A stretch of DNA of 64,000 nucleotides from Tetracentron sinense. Its lineage: Eukaryota; Streptophyta; Magnoliopsida; Trochodendrales; Trochodendraceae. Under the pieces are notes generated by a model. The model made no database searches, was not told the DNA's origin, and saw only the letters and a program-made list of their open reading frames with translations. This document shows positions 20,901 through 30,382 of the stretch, in pieces. The stretch spans positions 9,690,416-9,754,415 of the forward strand of contig CM026567.1 in assembly GCA_015143295.1 (NCBI GenBank), in the 5' to 3' direction. The position numbers and the translations under genes were made by a program. Within the stretch, counting starts at the first letter, position 1. Each line of letters opens with the position of its first letter.

Positions 20901-22333
20901 ACACTCATGTTTTTACAGAAATTCCAGTAAGGGTATTATGGTCCTTGGTCGGTTGCTCGTACCTTAAGAGTCCTACCCGAGCCTTTAGGGCATCATTCGA
21001 CACTTAGAGAGTTTGAGAGAATAGAAGAAAGGGGAGAAGCCGATCCTAAACCTAGGGTTTCCAGTTTGGAGAGAAATCAAAGGGTTTTGAGACCCTAGAT
21101 CACTCCCAGTCCGGTTTTCTTCAAGATCTCGGCCCAAGCTCGTGCGAAGCTCGTGTTCCAAGCTAGGACAGCAACTCACAGTCGTTTGGAAGAGGGATTT
21201 CTTCCTCATCTCTTCAAGGTCAGTACTTCTTGCTACCCTCCTAGTTATAGTTCCTCTTTTCCCTTCTTTTCTCTTTATTTTCCCTTATTTACACATGTGC
21301 TATGAGATGGATGTGAATGGTGAATGGAGATGGAATGGGCGATTGGATGCCAATGGTTGTGTGGTGCTGATGAAAATGGGGAGGGCCTTGTTCCAATAAT
21401 GAACGTACATGTATGATTTGAGTAAACCCATCTAGAAAAGCATGTTGTAGGGTAAATCCATAATGAACACACCATGTTTGATGAAATGCCAAAGTGAATA
21501 AAGTGAGTTGTAAATTAGTAAATGCATGCCTAATAAATTCTGAATATTGCTAGGGCCCATGATAGTGTGTTTCCTGCTTTCCCTAAATGATATGAATATT
21601 ACATTGCTCAATCATTGATGCTATATGTGTTGTGAAATTACCCAAATGTCATATTTAAATTTAAATGTAAGTATGTACACGGTTTCCACGAGCACGGCAT
21701 GCATGACATGATTTATCGAGGTTTCCAAGAACATGGTTAGAGGTGGGACATATCCTACGATATGTTTTGCCTCTTTTTTCACAAGAAGACAAGAACCAAC
21801 ATTCCACGAGGGGTCTCCTCTCACTCACAAGTGTATATCATGAAGAAGGGCCTCCCTTCCCTCGCAAGTACATACATATCATGAAGAAGGGTCTCCCTTC
21901 CCTCTCAAGTACATACATATCATGAAGAAGGGTCTCCCTTCCCTCGCAAGTGCATTGCATAAAGAAGGGTCTCCCTTCCCTCTCAAGGCATCTCTCAAGG
22001 CATCTCACAAGTGTATCTCACAAGTTACATGATCACAAGCAAGCATGCATGACATGACACGACATACAAGAATCAAGCAAGATAGACAAGACAAGCTTTC
22101 AAGTACGAAAAGATATTTCAAGTCAAGTCAAGTGTACGATGTTTTCAAGAGGATTTATCAGCTTTCTACGAAATGCAAGCATGATTATGAATTGCTTTAC
22201 TTCCTTGTATGATATAAATTATTTCTGTCTAACATATATGAATTGCTCCTGCCTTATGTATGCTATCCGTATGCTATGACTGTTGGTTAGTGCTTAGTAC
22301 CCGCTGAGTATTCCATGCTCAGCCGTACTTCTT

Positions 22334-22453
22334 ATGTCGGCAGGTTCTGAGGGAGCTGCTGCTCCATTTGATGTTTGTGCTCCTGGTCCATGGGTGGAGG
22401 AGGAGTACGTCGAGGAACCTTTGGAGGAACCTCCAGTTGAGGGATACCATTAG
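22334..22453 (+). CDS. Conserved LTR micro-ORF, subfamily B copy at 22.3 kb
   Basis: 39 codons plus stop, MSAGSEGAAAPFDVCAPG then PWVEEEYVEEPLEEPPVEG and YH. Against the Tekay-1 5' LTR copy I count eight differing codons, five of them silent. Confidence 0.55.
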   Translation: MSAGSEGAAAPFDVCAPGPWVEEEYVEEPLEEPPVEGYH

Positions 22454-22736
22454 GTGGTTGTAGGTTCTGAGTGGATTAGCCGTGGGTGAGATAAGAGATA
22501 TACATTTATGTATTTTGGCGGGTCTGTCCGCACTTCTTTTTGTATAAACTTGGATTCGTATATACATAGAGGTTTGTTTAGACTTCCGCTGTGCTATGTT
22601 AGAGTATGTTTCCGCTGTTTATATCCTCTATTGTATATGCTCTGTGGGTTTTGCAGGTTGGTTGTCAAGCAAGTCATGATTAGTCGTCCAAAGTTCACTC
22701 TAACTCCTAGGGTGAGTTTTGGGTCGCGACAACGAT

Positions 22737-24372
22737 TATGCATAATGAGACAGAATGTAGGAAAAGATTTTCATTGAATGCATGATTGAGTGTGTGATTA
22801 CAGGACAGTAACTCAAGAAAAGAAAAAGACTCAACCCTAAGTAGGTCCATCAAGGATGGTAAAGTCAAGCTGCCGGGGCATGCCTTCAAGGTCCATGATC
22901 TGCTGTTGGAGGGATGTGATTTCAACCTCCATGTGTTCAATTGTTTCCGTGGCATTGAACATGTGGGATCCAAACTGTCGGATCCGACTGGCCATCTCAA
23001 CCTTTGCACTGTCAAGCTACTCTTGATAAAAGTGCAGTTGGGCCCTGATGACGGCGGTTTCTTTGGCATCTCCCCTGCGTCTCTTCTGAAGAGATCAGAT
23101 TGTATACTCGAGCTGCTCCACCTGTTCCTGCATGGATAGGAGTTCGTGGTTCTACTCTACTTCCTATTGACTGAATGCTCGTTGGGTATTCCGTTGCCTC
23201 TTCTCTACCTCCTGGATCTTTAACTGCCTTTCCAAGAAGATGTCTATCTAGGGAACCACCATGTCGGTGATGGGTATGGTTCCTCGTGATGGAGCAGAAA
23301 CTGGTGTCGGTACTTCCCTGGGTGCGGGCATACCAAATGGAATGTCAAGATTTTTCACTCATAGTCGATATGCAGAATCAGTTAGTGGTCCTGTTGTAAC
23401 TACAAAGTTGGGCCATTGATCTCTCTGGGAGCTTCGTCAATATGCTTGGAATTGGCGGGTGAGGCGTTCACACTGCACTGTGAAGTTGGCGAAGTCATTT
23501 TCTAGGTTGTCTATCACTGGGATGTATTGAGGGAGTCCAAACTGGCGGATGACTCGGAGTGGTATGTAGGCTACTGAGCCGGTGAGACCTGCTAGGACCA
23601 TGCATCTCTTTCCTGCTATGACAACACGTGGTAGCTGTCTGCGAACCAGTTACACGCATTCTCATGTAATTTGCTCCTCTGTCAGGTTCTGGAGAAGCTG
23701 ATAGAGAGTTTTGACGTCGGTAATCACTATCTGGCCCTGATTCTGAGAAATCTTCTTGGGCAGGCTGTATGCATCTCGAGGGATGTTGGGCACTGGTAGG
23801 ATGGTAGGCAGGTGTGATACCAGCCACAAGTGTAGTAGCGGCGCACTGGCATGAAAGATGCCCTTTCTGCGTTCTGTTGCTTGGTTGAGAGTCCTGAGAA
23901 GCTTTGCAAGGATGACTAGGATGACCGTCTTGGAGTCGTGCATGTCTTCAATGATCCTCACCAATATTGAGTCGGCGAGCGTGCGGCATTTCGGGAACAT
24001 CAGCTGAGACATGATGATCAGTGCAAAGGCATTGAGACCCGGAAGTTCAGTTGTGTTCTACCAGGGCTAGTACTGCTGCTCAAGAAAATTTATAGACACC
24101 CGTTCGTAAGTGCCGGTAGGATTGTGCTGCATGGAGGTAGGCTTGATTTATAAAAACCTTGAGAGGTTTGCTTGGAAGTTTACCCTGTAGTGCGGTACTC
24201 TGGCATCGCCTTTCATGGTTAGGCCAAGAATGCACTGTATTTCCTCCAGTGTTGGACCTAGCTTGTTCTTATCAAAATGAAACTCTATGTAGGATGTGTT
24301 CCAACACTGGATTGCAGCATTTAAGAGGCGCCAGTCTGGCTCAACCATGGACAGGTCTAGGGTGTTACTCAT
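22737..24372 (-). CDS. Extra ORF upstream of gag, Ogre/Tat element (fossil)
   Basis: Ogre elements carry a first ORF of unknown function between leader and gag. Here the start (24,372) reads MSNTLDLSMVEPDWRLLNAA, followed by CWNTSYIEFHFDKNKLGPTL and EEIQCILGL, which resembles the plant-transposon domain of unknown function found in this ORF (DUF7745-like, from memory). Later parts (MSQLMFPKCRTLADSI.. at about 24,012; LPKKISQNQGQIVITD..) and a glutamine/leucine-rich, coiled-coil-like tail near 22,830-23,140 follow on the same strand. Broken in several places. Confidence 0.65.
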
Positions 24373-25380
24373 TCGGTAGTACTGAGCTCAAGCGAGATGT
24401 TGATCCCAAGTTAGGGCCTCAATTGTTTTCTGGAGGGTTTTATCACATGCCCCCTAAGAGAGGAGGTGTACAAGCCACGAAGGCTGACTATTTGACAGAA
24501 CAATCCTTGACGGACCTGCCATCTACCTGGACAAATATATAGACTCTGTGTGAGTGTACTGTGTATGCAAGATGCAGGGATGATGCAAGTAATGATGATG
24601 TATTTTTTTTATTTTTTGATTGGGTGCGACAAGGCACATGTGATCTGATAGGGCAATCGGATAGAGATCCGGTATGCTTTACTCAGGTTTTTGGGAACCG
24701 GGGCCCTATTAGGTCAAGGCAGAGGATAAGTCTAATGAAAACCTATTTGTCTGGGATTTGAACCCCATGTGCTATGTCAAGATGTGGGGAAAGATGTGTT
24801 TTATTACAAGCACAAGTTTGGCTCATCACATGCCCTTGAGTGGGTGCTTATCCGGGTAGGATGTGCCCAGGTAGTCAACTATGATTGGGGATAAGTATAG
24901 GGTGCAAGCAGGTTAGGGTTTAGAGTATCCCTCCAGGTGGGCTGCTTGTAGACTATACCCTGACCTATGCTACATGTATACATGCTGGGGTGATGTAACT
25001 GTGTTCCTAAGGATGGGGGGGATCACTTAACACCATATATACGATTCCCTTGAAAATGGACGATTGGTGTAAGCGAGAGCGTTCAGAATCATTTCCTGAG
25101 GGTAATTACCCAGTAGGAGTAACTTCGCGGACCTCCAAGACTTTTAAGCCCCTGTCACTGAGGATAATCATCCAGCAGCCGTAAGTGTATTAAACCTGTC
25201 TAATGGGATTTAAGGTTGTCACATTACTATGCTATGTATGGGATGCACAGTACAAAATACACTTCAAAGATATAAAGAATTAGTATTAGACTAAATTCTA
25301 AAGTATTTGAGTAATGTTGATGTTAATTTGGTTTAGACCTAAGTTCCGGGTTGAACCTTGAGGTATGACAAAAGACATCA
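24373..25380 (-). other. Untranslated leader of the Ogre/Tat element
   Basis: About 1 kb between primer site and first ORF, with no coding region I can support. It contains plain mixed sequence and a short T-rich run at 24,600. Confidence 0.6.
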
Positions 25381-25398
25381 TCCCCAGCAGAGTTGCCA
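25381..25398 (-). other. Primer binding site of the Ogre/Tat element
   Basis: On the minus strand TGGCAACTCTGCTGGGGA, close to the tRNA-Arg-type primer site typical of Ogre elements, four bases from the LTR end. Confidence 0.75.
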
Positions 25399-25861
25399 GA
25401 GCTGTGAGCATGGATTTCGGTTACTCACATTTGTGCTATGTTCAGAGTCGCCACTTATTGATTCGGTAGGGGTAAGTATCAGGTAATGGATAAGGTATTA
25501 AGTTTGATTAGAGTTTGAGTAAGAGGTTCGGTTAAGCCCGGTGAAGGTATTAGGCACCCCGGTTCTTCCGTTTTACAACGGTTCCCTACTTATTAGGTTT
25601 AAGCCAAATTAATGTCAATGTTTAGTCAAATATCTAAGGTTTAGTTTATACTAATCCAAGAAAGAAAAAACTAAACTAGGGTCGAACCCGAGTTGGGTTG
25701 CCTACGTACTCACATTGGGGTGAGATCAGATCGAGCGTAGTTCTGACACATGAGCCTATGTTGAGGCTAGGGGGAGTGTTGTGTGTGCACCAAGAGTGGC
25801 TTAGGATCTAACCGGGAGGCTAGGGGTTGTTGACCGGGTTGGTCAAGTGCTTGGTTATGTT

Positions 25862-26130
25862 GATTGGGCCCGGTAGGCCAAAGGGTAGTCCGGTAGACTA
25901 GAGTTTGAGCCCGATAGGCCAAGGGTGAGCCCGGTAGACTAGGGTTTAGTTTGGTAGACTAAGAGTTGGGCCTGGTAGGCCAAGATTAGGCCTAGTAGGC
26001 CTAGGGTAAGCGCGGTAGGCTTTGAGTTGGGCCCGGTAGGCCAAGGGTAAGCCGGGTAGGCTTTGGATCAGGCCCGATAGGCAAAGGGTGAGCCCGGTAG
26101 GCTTAAGGTTAGGCCTAGTAGGCCTAGGGG
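25862..26130. repeat. Tandem array, gcccggtaggccaagggt units
   Basis: About fourteen imperfect units near 20 bp (gcccggtaggccaagggt, with variants ending aggcttt or agactag) inside the Ogre LTR. Confidence 0.85.
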
Positions 26131-26248
26131 TTTAAACGTGGTTAGGATTGCTAACTGGGGTTGAGTAAGGTCCAAGATATGTTTATGGTCCTTAAGTGAA
26201 TTGATTATGATTTTTAGGAGTTTTTCCCAAACTTCCCCAAAGTTAAAT

Positions 26249-27128
26249 GGGGCTAACCATGGTTAAGACATGGATTTAACCATGGTTAGTCCGATTAACC
26301 AAGGTTAGGCAGTGTGCAAAGCCAAATTTGGAATTATACTACCATTTTAGATTTTTTATGATTTTTTGGCATTTTTCAAGGTTTAAATGGGTTTAACCAT
26401 GGTTAAACCATGGTTAGGCCTGAGCACATAATCCAAAAGTGATGTTTCCTGTTGTTTCAGAATATTTTAGATTCTTAAGGATTTTTCAAAGGGGTTTGGT
26501 CAACTAACCATGGTTAATTCTTAATCATGATTGAGTTAACTACAGTTAAGGCAAGGGCATGGTCTGGGCATGCTTGGGATGGCCCTTAGGTCTGGTGGAG
26601 GGCCCACATGGGCTACTGTAAAGCCTAAAAAAGCATAAGGTTGGAATTAGCGGTAATGCATTTACCGCCAATTCGGATTCTTCACAGATCCATATTTGCG
26701 GTGAATGTTTTACCGCCAATAAAGGCATTTTTAACCATAATTAAACCCCCTTTTACTCGGATTAGGTGTTAACCCAGGGAGGTTTGAGAGCATGGAGTTG
26801 AAGAGGGGAGTCTGGGGAATAGTTTGAGCCTATGGTGGGCCCCAGGGATGGCCTGGAGTGGGCCCCACAACGCACCAAAGAGGCAACGTTCACCTTTTAC
26901 ATAAAATATTAAATGGCGGTAGATGGTCTACCACCATTTAGCATAGTCCTGCTTTTTTGATTGGTAACCATGGTTACGGTTAACCCTCAAACCTGGGAGG
27001 GCCAAGGTGAGTTAGTGGAAGGTCTGGGGATCCAACCCAGGCTTTGGAGTGATCCAAGGGGCTCAGGTGGGGGCCACAAGCTCTGAGGCAGGAAATACCA
27101 TGGATGTCGGTACTGTGTTTACCGACAC
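26249..27128. repeat. Scattered short palindromes and hairpins in the Ogre LTR
   Basis: AACCATGGTT-type perfect palindromes near 26,251, 26,279, 26,394, 26,404, 26,505 and 26,963 (again at 28,023), and four hairpins of a second kind: agcggtaatgcatttaccgc (26,649), gcggtgaatgttttaccgc (26,698), ggcggtagatggtctaccacc (26,917, written here as stem GGTAGA/TCTACC) and tgtcggta..taccgaca (27,106). The stems vary in sequence but stay paired. Confidence 0.7.
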
Positions 27129-27779
27129 CCTGCAATTTTCTCTAAAAATGAAAATCGCCTTATGGGCTGCTGCAGTGGTGGAACCAGGGGTTTCCTCATG
27201 GATTGAGGGACCCCCAGAAGTTCCTGAGGATGCTGGACATGCATTGTGCCCGTGAGGGGCTCCCTACACCTATGGATGAGGTGGGGAAGACCCCTGTTAT
27301 GGGTTTTCTGCAAAAATCAACAAAAATAGTCCCCTGGAAGGACCAGGGGCTCACAATGAGTTTAAAATGGAAATAAATAGGCGTAGGGAGAAGCCCAACC
27401 CTACTGCAACTCTGGTGGATGTGTTGGAGATGTTTGGCAGGGGCGGTGGAGCACGGTGGTGCTGTGGTGGTGGCCGGGAAGTTATACATAGACCAGAAGG
27501 GAGCTAGGGGTTGCTGAAAGTGCCTAGGGGAAGGCTTGGGCTTGTGAGACAAACAGGGGTTCGAGTTTCAGCTTGTGGAGTGTCCTCACGGCCATGGGGG
27601 GTGTTCCATCTATAGGGAGGACCTGAGGACCCAAAGGGGATTAAGGGAGAAGGCTACTGTGGAGGGGAGTGGGCTTTGGAGGAGGCATGATGCAAGAGGT
27701 ACCCGGGGGGGGGTGGGGTTTGAATTTTTTTGGGCCTAGGCCTGGGCTTGGGCCCAGGCCGAGAGGCTTGACTCTTAGG

Positions 27780-28010
27780 TTTCTTGGGTTTTTGGGCTTA
27801 AGCCCTAAGGGCTAGGCCTTAGGTAGGGCTAGACTAGGGTTCATCTAGGGTTAGGGCTAAGCTAGGGCTAGGCTAGGGCTAGGTTAGGGCTAGGCTATGG
27901 CCAGGGTTTACCTAGGGTTTAAGTGAAGTTAGGGGTAACTAGGGTTAAAACCTAGGGTCTACTAGGGTTATACCTAGGGTTAAAGGGATTCGACTAGGGG
28001 TTTAACCATG
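27780..28010. repeat. CTAGGG-rich simple repeats at the Ogre LTR edge
   Basis: Irregular ctagggctagg and ctagggttt units. They resemble the plant telomere word TTTAGGG only loosely and lie wholly inside the LTR. Confidence 0.7.
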
Positions 28011-28062
28011 ATTAAGAACCCTTAACCATGGTTAGGAGGGGTGTAAAAATTGAGTGCTTACA

Positions 28063-28641
28063 TAAGGTTTATTTACATGATATAAATTTCCTTCCTTAAT
28101 TATGCCAAAAAAAATCAAGTGTCGAAATTAGTCATATTTGTGTTTGCCTTACTATCATCTATTCTATTTATTTCTTTTACTTTACTTTTTCTTAAGTGAT
28201 GTATTTAAAATAATGTACATTTGGGTCTATCACATGTTATCCTTTTTCGAAGATATTTTTTTCTTTCATTTGTGCCTTCGGGATGATTTTTGTTTCATTT
28301 TCCTTCTTTCTTTTCTATCTGGTGCATTACACGGGTTTTGAGCTAGTATATACATACTTGCACATTTGTACATACAATGTTCCTACGTGTTTGTATTCAT
28401 GCATGTACGATGTATATGTTAAATTAAGTTCTTAATTGCAAGGTGCAGCCTGGATAAAAGTCGTCGATTCTGTATCACAGTTTTTCATTAACCCTACTTA
28501 AGACAGGCCTGTTTGGAGTGATTGCTTGGACTTACCCTTATGGCACCTTAGCGGCTACCTTAGGTTTGTTGTGTGTGTTAGTTACATAATATCATTTCAA
28601 CTCCAAAGAAAAGAAAAAAAAAAAAGAGTAGACTGTACATA
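28063..28641. other. Intergenic, with a possible Helitron 3' end at 28,346
   Basis: AT-rich, T-rich in places, no gene seen. Near 28,321-28,346 the plus strand reads ggtgcattacacgggttttg then agctag followed by t. This is like the worn end of a plant Helitron (hairpin about 10 bases before CTAG). No matching TC start could be placed. Confidence 0.3.
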
Positions 28642-29140
28642 TCTCTACTATTATAATGAGAGAAGCGAGGTTAAAAAGTTGGTTATTTTTTCTAATATTC
28701 CTATTGAGTCCCAATTTTATGGTATCTTAGAGTTAGTAAGGGTGAAAATTTTATATTTTTCTTATTTTGTCCATAGCTCCATATAAAAAAATTAAGATAT
28801 TATGTTATCTAATTTTACACGAGAAAAGTTAGTAGGGGTTTTTAAGTAATATCAACTACAACTAATAATAATCCCTCTATATCTCCACGATCCCCTCAAA
28901 TCCTTATCTTTACATTCTCTCATACTCCCTCCTTGGTCTCTCTCAATAAAGAGGCACACCCTCTCAATTTTTCTCTATTTTGTAACTACTTTTCAAGAGA
29001 AAAAGTAGGGACACGAGGTGGTTTCAACCCACTATTTCATCTTTTTAAGTTAAAATTTTAAAATTTTCTCACTAGAGTCACTCTTCCTACTCTCTCCCCT
29101 TCCCCTCCCTCTCACGTGCGATGCACGTGCTGCTCACTAG
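28642..29140 (+). mobile_element. Non-autonomous Helitron
   Basis: 499 bp beginning TCTCTACTATTATAATGAGA and ending CTAG, inserted between A (28,641) and T (29,141), the Helitron target. Eleven bases before the end is a hairpin with stem CACGTGC / GCACGTG and loop GAT (29,113-29,129), as the family requires. No target duplication, no terminal inverted repeats, and no coding sequence for the Rep/helicase, so it would depend on another element. Confidence 0.85.
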
Positions 29141-29206
29141 TGCTCTATAAAGAACATAACTCTAAATGTTGATACATGCATCCATTTCATTTCGCCCGCT
29201 AAGAAG

Positions 29207-29344
29207 ATGGCTCTCTCAAGTCTCATCCATTACATCTCTCTCATTATATTTTTAGCAGAAGATTTTGCTTGCCCCACTCTCCTCTATTACACTCCTTTTT
29301 GTTCAAGTACACAAGGATTTTGTTGCGGGCCATATTTGTCTTAG
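29207..29344 (+). CDS. Possible small cysteine-containing peptide (weak)
   Basis: 45 codons plus stop just after the Helitron. The first 20 residues (MALSSLIHYISLIIFLAEDF) are hydrophobic and could be a signal peptide; the rest (ACPTLLYYTPFCSSTQGFCC..) has four cysteines. No family recognised and no second copy to test. Short ORFs of this kind arise by chance, so this is a candidate only. Confidence 0.15.
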   Translation: MALSSLIHYISLIIFLAEDFACPTLLYYTPFCSSTQGFCCGPYLS

Positions 29345-29797
29345 CTCAAAATCCTTGTCTCCTTACTACTCCCACAGTTCAAGGAGGAAAGTGGGGTAGC
29401 CCCAAAAGAGAATGATTGAGTCGAGTGAATAATTTCAGTCAAAAAGTGGGGTAGGAAATATTAAAAAAAGTCCAAAGGTGGCTAATTTGATCATCCAATC
29501 AGGTCTATCACTGGAAGGTGGATCTCCATCTCCCACTCCCAACTTTTTCTGCCACTACATTTTCCGTCCAAGACCATCTCTTCCTTATTTTATATTTTTT
29601 CGATAGAAAAATTCGTTATTTTTGTCCTGTGCCATTATTGCAATCAATAGGAGGAAAGCTTAGACTATGTCCAAATTCAAAGCCAACCAGGTGTGATTTT
29701 AAAAGGAGGGAGAATAAAGTAGTTGAATATACCCGTTGCAAAAATACCGGTAAAAGCAACTAAACCTGTGACTTTTCTATGGAGTGTGAATATTTAA
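29345..29797. other. Intergenic, nothing recognised
   Basis: Mixed AT-rich sequence between the small ORF and the MITE. No repeat or gene that I can support. Confidence 0.5.
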
Positions 29798-29807
29798 TTT
29801 GGAGAAT

Positions 29808-30093
29808 GAGGAGTGCTAGCCCTACTCTCATGCTTATTTCAGTGTCTGTCTCAACCAACCAAGTATAGGCAAATGGAAATCATGGAATCGTTGATTCATA
29901 AGCTCTGAAACAAGCGATAGATGTCATTGAAGAAAATAATATCGAAACATTTCATGTGTGTTTTTCCCTTATTTTGTTTTCATTTCTTTTTTCTAAATAC
30001 GATGAATATTTTTCGATTATGTGATGATACAGGTCATGTTGAGAAGCAGATTTCGAGAATAGAAAAAGCCTGAGAGTAGGGCTGGCACTCGTC
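29808..30093. mobile_element. Mutator-type MITE
   Basis: 286 bp with terminal inverted repeats of about 26 bp: left GAGGAGTGCTAGCCCTACTC, right (reversed) GACGAGTGCCAGCCCTACTC, about three mismatches. Flanked by the 10-bp direct repeat tttggagaat (29,798-29,807 and 30,094-30,103), the length expected of Mutator-like elements. No transposase. A further gggctggcattcctc piece right after it (30,106-30,120) suggests an older related copy. Confidence 0.8.
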
Positions 30094-30205
30094 TTTGGAG
30101 AATAGGGGCTGGCATTCCTCATAGTCGAAGTCCTTAAGACAGACTAATTTCCTTCCATTTTTTGCTGAAAACCGACCTAGAACTTTGAATGAAAGAGAGC
30201 GTTTC

Positions 30206-30211
30206 TTTATT
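30206..30211 (-). terminator. Possible polyadenylation signal of the dioxygenase gene
   Basis: AATAAA on the minus strand, about 170 bases after the stop codon at 30,383. No transcript data. Confidence 0.3.
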
Positions 30212-30382
30212 TAAATTAGAAAGTTCTTCACTAATACATCATCTGAAAAGTAGGAGTCGAGACACTTGCCTCATTTATTCGGACCTAATGGTTGGAACGA
30301 TGAGGTCATGGTTCATACAAGCTTTACTGATAACCAGAAACAAGAAATAACTCAATAGAGAGACAAAAGAAACTGCTCAGAA

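Larger units (their letters stand above)
20169..22731 (+). mobile_element. Solo LTR in the Ogre element, right of Tekay-1
   Basis: 2,563 bp, TGTAGAGCCCC to GGGTCGCGACA, with the perfect target duplication acgat (20,164-20,168 and 22,732-22,736). Subfamily B. The 85 bases between Tekay-1 and this LTR (20,084-20,168) are Ogre sequence between its first ORF and gag. Confidence 0.93.
1..28062 (-). mobile_element. Ogre/Tat-lineage Ty3-gypsy element, 5' part, heavily interrupted
   Basis: Fossil Gypsy element reading right to left. Visible parts in its own order: 5' LTR (25,403-28,062), primer site (25,381-25,398), leader, an extra ORF upstream of gag (22,737-24,372), gag (3,884-4,983), a CCHC-like gag tail (about 1,400-1,587) and protease (161-691). 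Polymerase and the 3' LTR lie beyond the left edge. The extra ORF before gag, the primer site TGGCAACTCTGCTGGGGA and an LTR starting TGTAAGCACTC are traits of the Ogre/Tat lineage. It is broken in many places and is cut by three chromovirus insertions, so it is the oldest layer of this nest. The possible target duplication beside the right end is taagg, but the partner is outside the window. Confidence 0.85.
25403..28062 (-). repeat. 5' LTR of the Ogre/Tat element
   Basis: About 2.66 kb. On its own strand it starts TGTAAGCACTCAATTTTTAC (plus-strand end at 28,062) and ends ..CATGCTCACA before the primer site. Contains a tandem array (25,862-26,130), many AACCATGGTT palindromes and four RGCGGTA hairpins (26,249-27,128), and CTAGGG-rich repeats (27,780-28,010). 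Confidence 0.8.

Noticed and set aside
20484-20967. Long open frames with repeating ..STTSWHYSQHN.. and ..FTAQRVGTIH.. products
   Set aside because: They are the 25-bp tandem array read in all frames. The same happens at 9,367-9,756 and 16,863-17,291 and has no gene-like composition.
24159-24542. Plus-strand open frame of 127 codons
   Set aside because: It is the complement of the Ogre first ORF; the minus strand has the family-like sequence.
27780-28010. CTAGGG-rich tract as an interstitial telomere
   Set aside because: Irregular units, no run of TTTAGGG, and wholly inside the Ogre LTR.
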